From Pedobacter heparinus DSM 2366 (GTDB lineage: Bacteria > Bacteroidota > Bacteroidia > Sphingobacteriales > Sphingobacteriaceae), in contig NC_013061.1 in NCBI RefSeq assembly GCF_000023825.1, forward strand, positions 558,001 to 622,000: a stretch of DNA of 64,000 nucleotides, in the 5' to 3' direction. Positions within the stretch are counted from its first letter, which is position 1; the number at the start of each line of letters is the position of its first letter. The position numbers and the translations under genes are program-made. A model generated the notes under the pieces. The model did not search any database. It had not been told where the DNA came from and was given only the letters and a program-made list of their open reading frames with translations. Below, piece by piece: positions 41,429 through 52,600 of this stretch.

Positions 41429-44400
41429 ATGACAAAAAAAACTACAAAATTTAGTCGAAAGGACTCAATCAGGTGGTTAGGTACAGTTCTATCTATGGCT
41501 GTAGTAATCGTGCCGCCTTTTATTCCCCTTTCACTTAGTGCAAAGGCTGTGGATATTGGTAAAGTGGCGTCCGTTACCTATGGTCTTAATGAACGCAGGT
41601 CCTTGTTTCAGGAGCGTGTCATAACCGGCCGGGTCAGCGACGTTAATGAGGCTGGAATAATCGGAGCGGGTATAAGGGTTAAAGGGACAAAAATTGCTAC
41701 TGTTTCGGATTTGAATGGAAACTTTTCTATCACAATTCCGAACAACGATGCCATACTGGAGTTTACCTCTATTGGCTATGCCTCAAAAGAAGTGGCTGTT
41801 AAAGGCTTAAAGGAAGTTCGTGTCACCTTGCAAGAGTCAACATCTACGATGGACGAGGTTGTCATCACCTCTTTTGGTACACAGAAAAAGGAAAGTGTGG
41901 TTAGTGCTATTTCAACAGTTCGACCTTCTACCATGAGAAATTCGTCAAGTAACCTGACGACCGCTTTGGCAGGAAGGGTTGGTGGTGTGATTGCCTATCA
42001 ACGGTCTGGAGAACCAGGACTGGATAACGCCGAATTTTACATCCGTGGCGTTACGACTTTTAGTACATCGGGTAAACGGGATCCGCTGATCCTGATTGAT
42101 GGGGTAGAAATGGCAACAAACGACCTTGCCCGGTTGAACGTAGACGACATCGAATCCTTTTCCGTACTAAAGGATGCCAGTTCTGCGGCACTGTATGGCG
42201 CACGTGGAGCAAACGGCGTGATTCTCGTGACAACAAAGGTAGGAGCGGTAGACAAACTGGCGATCAGTGTAAGAGCTGAACAGTCCAACTCTTATAATTC
42301 TAAGTTAGCCCAACTGGCCGATCCTATTACCTACATGAAACTTCACAACGAAGCGGTGCGAACGCGCAACGCCCTGGTAGACTTGCCCTATTCTTCTTCG
42401 AAAATCAGGGAAACAGAGCTGGGCACCGACCCGCTTCGATATCCATCCGTAAACTGGTATGACTATTTAATAGACGATAAGGCGATCAACCGCCGTCTTA
42501 ACCTGAACCTCAACGGTGGGGGACAATCTGTACAATATTACCTGGCTTCCAACTTTCAGAATGACAAGGGAATACTAAAACAAAGCGAAGAAAATCTGGT
42601 CGAGAACAACATCAATATCAATCGGCTTCAGATACGCTCGAATGTGACCATTAAGTTTGCGCCAACCACTACTGGTGTTGTGCGTGCATACGGATCATTT
42701 GATGATCGGACTGGCCCTTATATTCCTAATATGGTAGACGAGGATAATAAGACAGTATCGGGCGGCGCTGCAGTATTCCGCGCTGCCCGAAATGCGTCGC
42801 CGGTACGGTTCCTCCCATTTTATCCGGCAGACGCAGCCAACGAATATACTAACCATATCCTTTTCGGGATGAATCCGGAAATGAGTTTTTCCAACCCCTG
42901 GGCGCAAGTGGTGAGCTCATTCCAGGAATCAAAAGAGTCCATGATGCTGTTGCAAATGGAAATGGATCATAAATTTACCGGGAATCTGGAGGGTTTAAAC
43001 GTAAGAGGAGCATTCAACGCGATGCGAAAAGCGTATTATGCGCAAACCCGTGGCTATGTTCCATTTTTTTACAGTCTTGCCAATACCATAGACGGTTCCT
43101 ACCAATTGACACCGCTCAATCCAGACAGTGGTACTGAGTATCTGAACTTTGTAAGTCAGGGCAGGACGGTCAATGCGTCCCAGTACGGTGAACTTCGCCT
43201 AACGTACAACAAAATCTTTAATAAAAAGCATGATCTCAATGCCACATTGGTTGGTACGATCAGGAATGAAACTGGTACCATTCAATATGATGCGAGAGTG
43301 TCTGATGACCTTCAGGCCTCTCTTGCACGAAGGAACATCTCTTCAGCGGGCAGGTTATCTTATAATTATGATACCCGCTACGTTCTGGAGCTAAACTTTG
43401 GATATAACGGTACCGAACGTTTCGCCGAGAAGAACCGTTGGGGATTTTTTCCTACTGCCGGAGTTGGGTGGATGATCAGCAACGAACCGTTTATGAAAGG
43501 TGTGAAGGATGTGATATCTAAATTACAATTACGTGCTACGTATGGTAAGGTTGGAAACGATCAGATAGGGTCTTTGTATGATCGGTTTTTCTACCTGTCT
43601 CAGATCGATATGAACGGGACCGGATATTGGTTTGGTTTGAACAGAAACTACCGTTCGGGTATTTCAATCAATCGGTATGCCAACGACCTGATCACCTGGG
43701 AAGTTGCAAAAAAGTTGAATATAGGTTTAAATATTGGATTGTTCAACGATCTGACGCTTATCGCTGACTTTTTTCAGGAAACCCGAAGTAATATTCTTCA
43801 GGACCGGGTAGATATACCAACTACTATGGGTCTTCGGGGGATCCCTCAGGCAAATGTTGGAGTGGCACAGGGAAGGGGATTTGATTTGGAGCTAACCTAC
43901 AACAAAATGTTCAATAACGGTTTATCGTTAATCGTAAATGGCAATTTCACTTATGCAGCCAGCACAGTTAAGAAGTGGGAAGAACCTGATTATAGTGATG
44001 TTCCCTGGCGTACCCGCGTTGGACAGAAGATCAATCAGAAGATAGGTTATATCGCCGAGCGACTGTTCATTGATGAGGAAGAAGTAAACAACTCGCCCAG
44101 ACAATTATTTGGAGAATACGGTGCAGGAGATATTAAATACAAGGACATCAACAATGACGGTCAGATCAATACGGACGATATGGTAGCCATTGGTTACCCG
44201 ACTGTTCCTGAGATCATTTACGGAAACTCGATCTCGTTAGCTTATAAAGCCTTCGACATCAACTTCTTTATTCAGGGGTCTGCCAGATCCTCGTTCTTTA
44301 TAAACCCCGCTGGTATCTCTCCCTTCCTCAACCAGGGACAAAAAGCGCTGATGCAGACGATCGCAGACGATCACTGGTCTGAAACGAACAGAAATATAGA

Positions 44401-44689
44401 AGCATTCTGGCCCCGCCTATCTGAGTACACCATCTCAAATAACAATCAGACGAGTACGCATTGGCTGCGAAACGGAACCTTTATAAGACTAAAACAGGCG
44501 GAAATAGGTTATACTTTACCCAATCGCCTGACTAAAAGAGCCCGCATGAGTATGATGCGGGTGTACCTTAGCGGAACCAATTTGTTTTACCTTTCAAAGT
44601 TTAAGATGTGGGATCCGGAAATGGGCGGGCTAGGCCTGGGATATCCGGTTCAGCGCGTGTTTAACTTAGGTTTGAATGTTAAATTTTAA
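41429..44689 (+). CDS. SusC/RagA-family TonB-linked outer-membrane transporter
   Basis: Imports oligosaccharides with its SusD partner. 1086 residues, usual length. A signal/anchor segment, then a carboxypeptidase-regulatory-like domain (ITGRVSDVNEAGIIGAGIRVKG, about 65 to 140), TonB box (MDEVVITSFGTQKKE), plug domain (GRVGGVIAYQ, IRGVTTF, DPLILIDGVE, VLKDASSAALYGARGANGVILVTTK) and the barrel ending FNLGLNVKF. It is followed 13 bp later by susD. Expression is probably controlled through the promoter block at 41.1 kb. Confidence 0.96.
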   Translation: MTKKTTKFSRKDSIRWLGTVLSMAVVIVPPFIPLSLSAKAVDIGKVASVTYGLNERRSLFQERVITGRVSDVNEAGIIGAGIRVKGTKIATVSDLNGNFSITIPNNDAILEFTSIGYASKEVAVKGLKEVRVTLQESTSTMDEVVITSFGTQKKESVVSAISTVRPSTMRNSSSNLTTALAGRVGGVIAYQRSGEPGLDNAEFYIRGVTTFSTSGKRDPLILIDGVEMATNDLARLNVDDIESFSVLKDASSAALYGARGANGVILVTTKVGAVDKLAISVRAEQSNSYNSKLAQLADPITYMKLHNEAVRTRNALVDLPYSSSKIRETELGTDPLRYPSVNWYDYLIDDKAINRRLNLNLNGGGQSVQYYLASNFQNDKGILKQSEENLVENNININRLQIRSNVTIKFAPTTTGVVRAYGSFDDRTGPYIPNMVDEDNKTVSGGAAVFRAARNASPVRFLPFYPADAANEYTNHILFGMNPEMSFSNPWAQVVSSFQESKESMMLLQMEMDHKFTGNLEGLNVRGAFNAMRKAYYAQTRGYVPFFYSLANTIDGSYQLTPLNPDSGTEYLNFVSQGRTVNASQYGELRLTYNKIFNKKHDLNATLVGTIRNETGTIQYDARVSDDLQASLARRNISSAGRLSYNYDTRYVLELNFGYNGTERFAEKNRWGFFPTAGVGWMISNEPFMKGVKDVISKLQLRATYGKVGNDQIGSLYDRFFYLSQIDMNGTGYWFGLNRNYRSGISINRYANDLITWEVAKKLNIGLNIGLFNDLTLIADFFQETRSNILQDRVDIPTTMGLRGIPQANVGVAQGRGFDLELTYNKMFNNGLSLIVNGNFTYAASTVKKWEEPDYSDVPWRTRVGQKINQKIGYIAERLFIDEEEVNNSPRQLFGEYGAGDIKYKDINNDGQINTDDMVAIGYPTVPEIIYGNSISLAYKAFDINFFIQGSARSSFFINPAGISPFLNQGQKALMQTIADDHWSETNRNIEAFWPRLSEYTISNNNQTSTHWLRNGTFIRLKQAEIGYTLPNRLTKRARMSMMRVYLSGTNLFYLSKFKMWDPEMGGLGLGYPVQRVFNLGLNVKF

Positions 44690-44702
44690 TAACGATCTAA
44701 GA

Positions 44703-46709
44703 ATGAAGAATATAATGAGAATAATAGTAGCCTTTTCCCTGATGGGAATGATGAGCTGCAAATACCTGGATGTGGTACCAAATGACACAGCGACATTGGA
44801 CCACGCCTTCTCCAATCGCTCCGTAATGGATAAGTTTCTGAGGACATGTTACTCACACTTGCCAGATCCGACCAATCCATTTTACTACCCTGCCTATTTT
44901 ACCAGCAGGGACGAGTTTGACTGGAGGAGCGATAGCAGGGCTGGAAATACGCCCGCCGGCCAGATTTCCCGTGGACTTCAAAACACCAATAATCCACTGC
45001 AGGATTACTGGACGGGAGGTCAGGGAGGTAATTCAATGTATAGGGCCATACGTGACTGCAATATTTTTCTGGAAAACGCACATATTCCCCGTGATATCGA
45101 TGAACTGGAACGCGCCCGATGGATCGCTGAAGTGAAATTCCTAAAGGCCTATTACCATTTCTTTTTAATGCAATTGTATGGCCCCATCGTGTTGGTGAAA
45201 GAAAACCTGCCCTTATCGGCTACTCCTGAGGAAACGAAAGTATATCGCGAACCAGTGGATGAATGTGTAGACTACATCGTGCAGTTGCTGGATGAGGCTG
45301 CGGTTGATTTACCATTGGCACTTCCAGATCCGGCGACAGAACAAGGCCGGATTTCCAAAACTATTGCATTGGGCATCAAGGCGAAAGTCTTAGCCTGGGG
45401 AGCCAGCCCATTATTTAACGGCAATCCGGATTATGCAGGTTGGATCGATAAACGCGGGAAACAATTGATATCCACTACTGCTGACCCTAAAAAATGGGAG
45501 AGAGCTGCTGTAGCCATAAAGGAGGCAATTGATGCTGCCCATGCTGCCGGACACCGCTTATATGAATTCAACAAGTTCGCGGGTGGCGCCCAAACATTCG
45601 CGATGAATGACAGTTTGGTGCAGTTGATGACTGTCAGAAAGGCGATCACTGAATCGATCGACCGAAATACAGGAGTAATCTGGGCCACACAGGAACAATT
45701 TGCAAATGGTAAAGGTGGTTCCAGCTTTGCTCCGCTAGGAAATATGCTTGCAAGTCTTTTTCCGGTATTGTATAGTACGGATCAGCCTAGTTATGTCAAC
45801 TACATGTCTGCTTCCTGGCATATGGGTGAATTGTTTTATTCCAACAAGGGTGTTCCGATTAATGAAGATAAAACGTATGACTACAATAACAGATATAGCT
45901 TAAAACGGGCAACGTTGGCAGATCATCATGAATCTTATATTGCTACCGGCGAAGTAACCGTCCTTCTTCACTTCTTCCGGGAGCCGCGTTTTTACGCCAA
46001 TTTAGGGATCGACAGAGGATTCTTTGAGCTATCCACTACTACAACCAATGGCGGTGTCTCATTTGCCCCCTTCATTAAGAGTCGTCCCGATGAGGTTGGA
46101 CCTGCAGCGGGCCATGGTGCATATACGCCTAAAAAGATTATCCCCTTTGAGTCATCCGCCAGCCAGGGAGATGTGAATAAGCGATATACAGCATATCCTT
46201 ATAACTTTCCTTTACTACGCTTATCAGATCTTTATCTCCTTTACAGCGAGGCACTGAACGAAACAAAGGGCCAGCCAGATGCAGAGGTCTACAAATGGAT
46301 TGACGAGGTGCGCGCTGTGGCGGGATTGAATGGCGTAGTACAGTCGTGGCAGCAAGCGGCCTTTAATCCTGACGCACCATCAAATAAAAATGAGATGCGT
46401 AAAATTATTCAAAGAGAGCGCCTGATCGAGCTCTCATTTGAGGGACAACGCTTTTGGGATATACGTCGATGGAAAATGGCTGCTCAGTATTGGAACCTCC
46501 GTCCAATGTCCTGGACTCCATCAAGAGAAACTGAAAAATTTTATGTTCCTTTCGTCTATAGTCCAGTCGTACGCCAGGTTACATTTAGAGATTACTTGTA
46601 TCCAATCAGAGACTACGACTTACGGATTAATCCAAATTTGGTTCAAACATATGGTTGGGTAATAACGCTAAGTACAGCATTGGAATTATTAATAAAGATT
46701 AATTTATGA
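44703..46709 (+). CDS. SusD/RagB-family surface glycan-binding lipoprotein
   Basis: 668 residues from the ATG at 44703, which begins a lipoprotein signal (MRIIVAFSLMGMMSC); the frame's first ATG lies inside susC. TPR-like SusD features: YLDVVPNDT, ARWIAEVKFLKAYYHFFLMQLYGPIVL, ERLIELSFEGQRFWDIRRWK. The family end (RINPNLVQTYGW) is here followed by 16 unusual residues up to a stop that overlaps the next ATG. Removing one G after the Trp codon would give TGG TAA TAA, so a one-base insertion has probably extended the protein. Confidence 0.94.
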   Translation: MKNIMRIIVAFSLMGMMSCKYLDVVPNDTATLDHAFSNRSVMDKFLRTCYSHLPDPTNPFYYPAYFTSRDEFDWRSDSRAGNTPAGQISRGLQNTNNPLQDYWTGGQGGNSMYRAIRDCNIFLENAHIPRDIDELERARWIAEVKFLKAYYHFFLMQLYGPIVLVKENLPLSATPEETKVYREPVDECVDYIVQLLDEAAVDLPLALPDPATEQGRISKTIALGIKAKVLAWGASPLFNGNPDYAGWIDKRGKQLISTTADPKKWERAAVAIKEAIDAAHAAGHRLYEFNKFAGGAQTFAMNDSLVQLMTVRKAITESIDRNTGVIWATQEQFANGKGGSSFAPLGNMLASLFPVLYSTDQPSYVNYMSASWHMGELFYSNKGVPINEDKTYDYNNRYSLKRATLADHHESYIATGEVTVLLHFFREPRFYANLGIDRGFFELSTTTTNGGVSFAPFIKSRPDEVGPAAGHGAYTPKKIIPFESSASQGDVNKRYTAYPYNFPLLRLSDLYLLYSEALNETKGQPDAEVYKWIDEVRAVAGLNGVVQSWQQAAFNPDAPSNKNEMRKIIQRERLIELSFEGQRFWDIRRWKMAAQYWNLRPMSWTPSRETEKFYVPFVYSPVVRQVTFRDYLYPIRDYDLRINPNLVQTYGWVITLSTALELLIKINL

Positions 46710-48001
46710 AAAAATATACATTTATAATGGCGGTATTGGTTTTATGTACCTTTTTCGCCTGCAAAGAGGAAATTGACAAGCCGGGCGGTAAATGGTCTTC
46801 CGGACCGATAGAGGTTGATCAGATCACTCCTATTAACGGGGGAGCGACGATTACCTACAAACTCCCGAACGACCCCAACTTACTTTACGTGATGGCAGAA
46901 TATGAGCGGAACGGGAAAATGTTTACCGAGAAATCCTCTGTTCATAAAAATATGCTTACGATCGAAGGATTTAACACAATGGGCAAAGTGCCATTCCGCC
47001 TGTACATGGTTAATAAACAGGAACAGCGTTCAGAGCCTCTTGAATTGGCGTTTGAGCCCCTGGAGTCACTGATTAGCATTGCCAGGAATTCCTTGAATAT
47101 GGTGCCGGGATTTGGCGGTATTGTTGCGGATTGGAGTAATCCAAAAAAGACAGAATTTGGTGTCCGGTTGATGGTTAAAGATGAAAAAGGCGCTCTGGTA
47201 ACCAAGGAAATGTATTTTTCCTCGAGCGAAAAGGAACGCCGTTCGTTTCGGGGCTTTAATCCAAAAGAGACTACTTTTGCGATCGCTTTTGAAGATAAGT
47301 GGGGAAATATATCGGACACGACATTGCTTAAGACAACTCCATTTTTTGAGACGGTGGTACCGAAACCATATGCGGATTTTCGGTCAAGTATCCCTTATGA
47401 CAATGTCACAAATCTTTCTGGCAGAAACATTAGTTCACTATGGGACAACATTGTTAATACTGCTTCTCACGGATGGTTGACCCAATCCGGAGGCGGTAGC
47501 GGCATATCTATGACTATTGATCTCAAACAAGTTGTCAAGCTCAGTCGGATTGTTATTCATGGTTATCATGTCAACTCCGTTTACGGACAAGCAAATATTA
47601 CTCAATTTGAGGCATGGGGATTAAAAAAAATAGATTTTGCCAAATTAGCTGACCGTCCGTACTGGCTGGACGAGTATGCCGTTCGCAATAAGAACATCAG
47701 CGGCCTCGATGGGATTACCGAAACCACCCAGCTTCCTGCCCGGACATTTAAAGATGACTGGCAATATTTGGGTTGGCATGCCATACCTCGCTATGACAGA
47801 ATGGTTCCGCCAGATCCCCAGGGCGCATTAAACCTTGCAGCAAACGGTACGGAATACGAAATTCCACTGGAGGCCGGCCCCGTGCGATATATTCGGATAT
47901 TTGTACGTGAAATTGCAGGCGCAATGCCACCTCCCGTAAACAACTATTGGTCTATGGGAGAGATTACTGTTTATGGCGATAACACAGTTCCACAACAATA
48001 G
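46706..48001 (+). CDS. PUL lipoprotein, DUF4959/DUF5126/DUF5000 type
   Basis: 431 residues, lipobox CTFFAC. The layout matches Bacteroidota proteins encoded next to SusD: a DUF4959-like N-terminal fibronectin-like domain (PGGKWSSGPIEVDQITPINGGATITYKLP), a middle DUF5126-like domain (ADWSNPKKTEFGVRLMVKDEKG) and a C-terminal galactose-binding/F5-8-like DUF5000 domain (LWDNIVNTASHGWLTQ, MTIDLKQVVKLSRIVIHG, YIRIFVREI). Probably binds glycan at the cell surface. The start overlaps the susD stop by 4 bp (ATGA). Confidence 0.83.
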   Translation: MKKYTFIMAVLVLCTFFACKEEIDKPGGKWSSGPIEVDQITPINGGATITYKLPNDPNLLYVMAEYERNGKMFTEKSSVHKNMLTIEGFNTMGKVPFRLYMVNKQEQRSEPLELAFEPLESLISIARNSLNMVPGFGGIVADWSNPKKTEFGVRLMVKDEKGALVTKEMYFSSSEKERRSFRGFNPKETTFAIAFEDKWGNISDTTLLKTTPFFETVVPKPYADFRSSIPYDNVTNLSGRNISSLWDNIVNTASHGWLTQSGGGSGISMTIDLKQVVKLSRIVIHGYHVNSVYGQANITQFEAWGLKKIDFAKLADRPYWLDEYAVRNKNISGLDGITETTQLPARTFKDDWQYLGWHAIPRYDRMVPPDPQGALNLAANGTEYEIPLEAGPVRYIRIFVREIAGAMPPPVNNYWSMGEITVYGDNTVPQQ

Positions 48002-48023
48002 AAATGGAATAAACTTTATACAG

Positions 48024-49460
48024 ATGAAAAAGATAACTAAAATAGTTCCAATAACACTAGCCTTCGTAGCGGTCGTTTTATTATTCTTGTCCTCTTGCGA
48101 CAAAATGGACGACATTCAGCGAAAATATGCTGAGAAAGAAGAGCAAGTCTATTTAGGAAAAGTAGACTCCATTAAATATTTTTCGGGATTCGGAAGAGCA
48201 AAGATAACATGGTATATCGGTTCCGATCCCAAGGTAGAAAAGACCATTATCTACTGGAATAGGAGGAAAGATTCAATTGTGAAAGAATTTGTACGTAAAG
48301 GAGCAGGAGTCCAAAAGGACTCGGTGATCGTTGAAAACCTTCCTGAAGGCTCCACACTTTTCGAATTCAGGAATGTAAACAACAGAGGAGAAACGTCATT
48401 ATATTCGTCTTCAACCATCAATGTATGGGGTTCAGAATTTGCAGATGGCTTGCGTGCGAGAAATTTAACAGCATTTAATTTCGACTATGCAAAGTCGCTT
48501 TTCACGCTAAACCTTTCGCCATCGACCCGCGGGGATAGTGTTATCTATTCAGAAATTGTTTACAAGGACAAAGCCGGCGCGGAAAAAACAGTGAGAATAG
48601 AACGGGCTACAGTGGAAGTTCAATTACCTAACTTTCCCGATGCCGGTGAGTTTAAATTCAGAACTGTTTTCTTTCCACCTCAAGGCTTAGATATCGTTTA
48701 CAATAAGTTTAAAACCTATCGGGCACCAGATGCAATCTCTACCAGAGGTACAAAACTTTCAGTTACAGGAAGGATTGCAAGTAAATATTTTACGGGTGAA
48801 GGGCAAAGTTTATATGAGTGGAATGCTACAGGCGGCATCATTCGTTATGCTGTAAACGCAGACGGATCGTTAACCCAAACAGCATCCATGGCTTCGCTCG
48901 TTCCCCGCGCTACTTATCGCGATTTCTTCTACTACAATGAGGATCGGTTTATCGGTATTAATACTGCCGGTGCTGTATCCATGCACCAAATTCAAAATGC
49001 TCAGCTAATTTTTGTAAAAGCGACTTCCACCTCAGCAAACACTTTCGGAACCGGATTTACTATGCCAAGGTTTGTACCCGGTAACGGCTTCTTCTTATCA
49101 GTGTTAGCCGCCTCGGCAGACCCATTGACCTCAGGGGAGGTTAAGGCCTGGTATGCAAAAAATGACGCTACATTTGGCGCGCCTAACGGAGTTACCGTAG
49201 GAACAGGGTATGCTATTTATGAGCCCCTTACTATGTTCAATAATCAATCTCTTTTGGGGGTTGACGCCAATGGAATTTTATGGAGCATTCCAGTTACGGC
49301 GAACGGTGCTCTGGGTTATAGAAGTCGTATTGGTACCGGCTGGAATCGATTCAAAAAAATAGTAGCTGTTGGAACATCGTTGATATGCATGGAAGAAAAT
49401 GGTGATTTTTATGTGTTTAATAATTTTAATTCTACTGATAAGTATTGGATTGTAAATTAA
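48024..49460 (+). CDS. PUL lipoprotein with DUF4998 and tachylectin-like propeller
   Basis: 478 residues from the ATG at 48024, chosen because it starts the lipoprotein signal (LLFLSSCDKMDD). The N-terminal half is DUF4998-like with two fibronectin-like parts (YLGKVDSIKYFSGFGRAKITW, KTIIYWN). The C-terminal 230 residues form a tachylectin-2-like propeller (GEGQSLYEWNATGGIIRYAVNADG, DRFIGINTAGAVSMHQIQ, SLLGVDANGILWSIPV), a fold that binds N-acetylated sugars in the animal lectin. It is last in the susCD operon, 22 bp after the previous gene. A long hairpin follows the stop. Confidence 0.82.
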   Translation: MKKITKIVPITLAFVAVVLLFLSSCDKMDDIQRKYAEKEEQVYLGKVDSIKYFSGFGRAKITWYIGSDPKVEKTIIYWNRRKDSIVKEFVRKGAGVQKDSVIVENLPEGSTLFEFRNVNNRGETSLYSSSTINVWGSEFADGLRARNLTAFNFDYAKSLFTLNLSPSTRGDSVIYSEIVYKDKAGAEKTVRIERATVEVQLPNFPDAGEFKFRTVFFPPQGLDIVYNKFKTYRAPDAISTRGTKLSVTGRIASKYFTGEGQSLYEWNATGGIIRYAVNADGSLTQTASMASLVPRATYRDFFYYNEDRFIGINTAGAVSMHQIQNAQLIFVKATSTSANTFGTGFTMPRFVPGNGFFLSVLAASADPLTSGEVKAWYAKNDATFGAPNGVTVGTGYAIYEPLTMFNNQSLLGVDANGILWSIPVTANGALGYRSRIGTGWNRFKKIVAVGTSLICMEENGDFYVFNNFNSTDKYWIVN

Positions 49461-49473
49461 GGAATAACTAACA

Positions 49474-49521
49474 AGTATGGTTCATATGAGGTATTCTGTT
49501 GATTCTCATATGAACCGTACT
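49474..49521. terminator. Long hairpin at the end of the susCD operon
   Basis: 17-bp arms (AGTATGGTTCATATGAG with CTCATATGAACCGTACT) with one G-U pair and a 14-nt loop. No T-run follows, so it may stabilise the mRNA end or block transcription from both sides rather than act as a classic terminator. Confidence 0.55.
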
Positions 49522-49616
49522 CTGTAACGGAGATTTAACAAATGTATGCACAAAACACATCTTGTTGACCCCTTCTCGCCAAAACTGAAATGACCCCATT
49601 TGATTTTTATAATGAA

Positions 49617-52600
49617 TCAGTTAGGACTGCAAGATTGACCAGCTATAGTCAACTGCTTCGAAGCAGCATATTCAGAAGGTGTCATACCAAACTGTTTAAG
49701 AAAAGATCTCCCAAATTGGGTCTGAGAACTGAAACCCGTCATGGAAGCGATTTTCAGGATCTTATGGTTTCCTTCAGCCAGCAGTTCGGCTGCCCGTTTA
49801 AGCCGGGTGATGTTGATGAGCTCGTGTGGTGAAAGGTTAGAAATGGCCTTGATTTTCCGGTATAGTGTTGGTCTGCTCATGTGCATGATTTCTGCCAGTT
49901 GATCTACATCCAGGGATTTGTTGTCCAGGTTTTTATGGATGGCCTCATAAAGTGTTTCCAGAAAAGCCTCATCTGCTTTATTGTAGGCCATACTCTTGAT
50001 GTGAACCAGCGGAGAACTTGCAAAGTAGTTTTTAATTTTATCCCTGCCTGCCAATAAATTGGAAACCTGGGTTAACAAATGATCCGGAGAGAAAGGTTTT
50101 TCCAGATAGGCATCTGCACCAACCTCCAGGCCTTCTATTTTAGACTGTAAAGTATTTTTTGCGGTGAGCAGGATGATCGGTATGTGTGCATATTCCAGGT
50201 TCTCCTTCACCGCTCTGCACAATGCTATTCCATCTAAAACCGGCATCATGATGTCGCTGATGATCAGATGAGTGCTTTTTTCTTTTAAGATATCCAGCGC
50301 CTCCTGTCCGTTTCCAGCTTGTAATACCTCAAAATCTTTAGCCAGTTTACCTGCAATGAAGGTACGGATCTCTGTATTGTCTTCTACCACTAAAATGACG
50401 GGACAATTTGTCGCATCTTTTTTTTGTGAGATGCTTTTTGCAATAGGGCTTGTTTCTGTTAAACTGATTTTAAATTCTTGTTCATGGCGTATGGGTAGGG
50501 TCAATACAAAGTTGTTGTATTTTTTATCCTCATTTTTTAGCCCCAAAGTCCCCTCGTGCAATTCAGTAAGGGATCGGGCCAGGGCCAGGCCAATGCCTGC
50601 TCCTCTTTCCGATCCTGCACTGGTCATTCTGAAGAAGGGTTCGAAGATCTTTTCCCGGAAATTTTCTGGAATAACTTTACCGTCACTGGCTACGGTGATC
50701 ACGAAATTGTGCTCATAGGTGACCAGCTTTACCGAAATTTCGCTTCTGGAATATTTTACCGCATTATCGATCAGGTTACTGAATATCTTGTTTAGTGCTT
50801 CTGGATCGGCATAAGCATAGAGGGGCATCTCTGGTAAATCTACAGTTAATTCCAGTTTTTTATGTTCAATAGCTGTTTTGAACCTGGAACAGTTCTCTTT
50901 CAGGATGTCGTTGATGTTTACATTTACAAAACTGAGGTTAAAGCCTTCAATCTCAGTTTTTCTGAAGCCCAGGAGTTGATCGGTCAGTTCTATCAGACGA
51001 TTGGTGTTTTTTTCCATGGTCGTTAGGTTTTCTTTGACCTGGGGTAAGGCTTCTGCATGGCGCATCACTTCCTCTAAAGGACCTTTGATCAGGGTTAGGG
51101 GTGTTTTAATTTCATGGGTAACATAAGTGAAAAATTCGATTTTAGCCTGGTAAAGCTCCGTTTCCTTTTTAGATTCCCAGCGCTCGATCCTTCTTTTATT
51201 TCTATCGCTGGTTCTTTGATGGTAATATTTTATGCCGTAGTATATGGCAGTTACCACAATGATGAAGTAAAGCAGATAAGCCATAGGACTTGCCCAATAA
51301 GGAGGGCTGATGACAATTTTAAGGCTGGCCACATAGGGATTCCAAATGCCACTGCTGTTCGTGGCCTTCACCTTAAATGTATACGTACCCGGCGCGAGGT
51401 TAGTAAAATATACTTTCCTGTTTGTTTTAAGATAGGTCCAGTTTTGGTCCAAACCTTCCATTGTATAGGTGTATTCTGTCATTTCGGGTGCCGTGTACCC
51501 TAGCGCAGCGAAATCAATACTAAACGTGGATTGGTGGTGTTCAAGGTTCAGTACCCTGGTAAAATTGATCGATTGGGCCAAGGGAGAATTCTTTTGACCG
51601 ATTTGCAGTTCTTTGTTGTACACCTGGAAGCCTGTAATGTAAATTGGCGGAACAAACTGGTTTTTTCTAAACTCATCTGGCAGGAAGCTGATCATTCCTT
51701 TAACGCTGCCAAAATACATCCGGCCATTCTTATTCTTATACGCCGAACCATAGTTGAACTGATCGTTCAGCAAGCCATTGGATCTGGTATATAGTGTTAT
51801 CTTTTCATCCGGACTAAAACACACAAGTCCACGAGAGGTACTGATCCACAGGTTCTGCTTTTGATCTTCGAGGATCCTATAGAAAACATTGCTTGGAAAG
51901 CCATTTTTGGTAGTATACCTGGCAAAACTTTTGTCTTTTTCATTAAAGCGGTTGAGACCATTTTCTGTTGCAACCCAGATGTTACCTTGGCTGTCCTGGA
52001 AAATGCTATTTATGGCATTGCTGCTCAGGCTTTTGGTATTATTTTCTTCGAACTTATAGGAAGTGGATCTTCTGTCGCCATTATTATAAATATACAGGCC
52101 ATCCCTTAATGAGCCTGCCCATATATTGCCGGAATTGTCTTCCATTAAATATTGGTAATGCAGATTTCCCGGCACTTCATTCAGCAGGCTGAAGTCATCG
52201 CTATGTTTATTATATCTGTACAGTCCATAAGAACTGCCCAGCAGTATGTCTCCTGAACGGGTTTTTAATATGGATTCAATAAAATTGCTTTTTAACTGGT
52301 TGGGCTTATTTCCTACCTGGTAATGCCTGATTACTTTTAAGGTATTGATGTCTATGACGTCCAGTCCACGTTCAAAAGTTCCTACCCAAAGTTCATCATC
52401 TGTAGCCAGCAATCCGTGGATATTGGTATGGCTAATGGTGGTTTTGCCTCCACCTGGTTTAAAATGTTCAAATACCCCGGTTTTAGCATTCAGCCTATTT
52501 AAGCCGGCATCTTCTGTGCCAATCCAGAGGTTCCCATATTTATCATTGCATATTTCTTTAACCGCATAGCCGCTTAGACTATTGCCGGAAGCCTGTGGGA

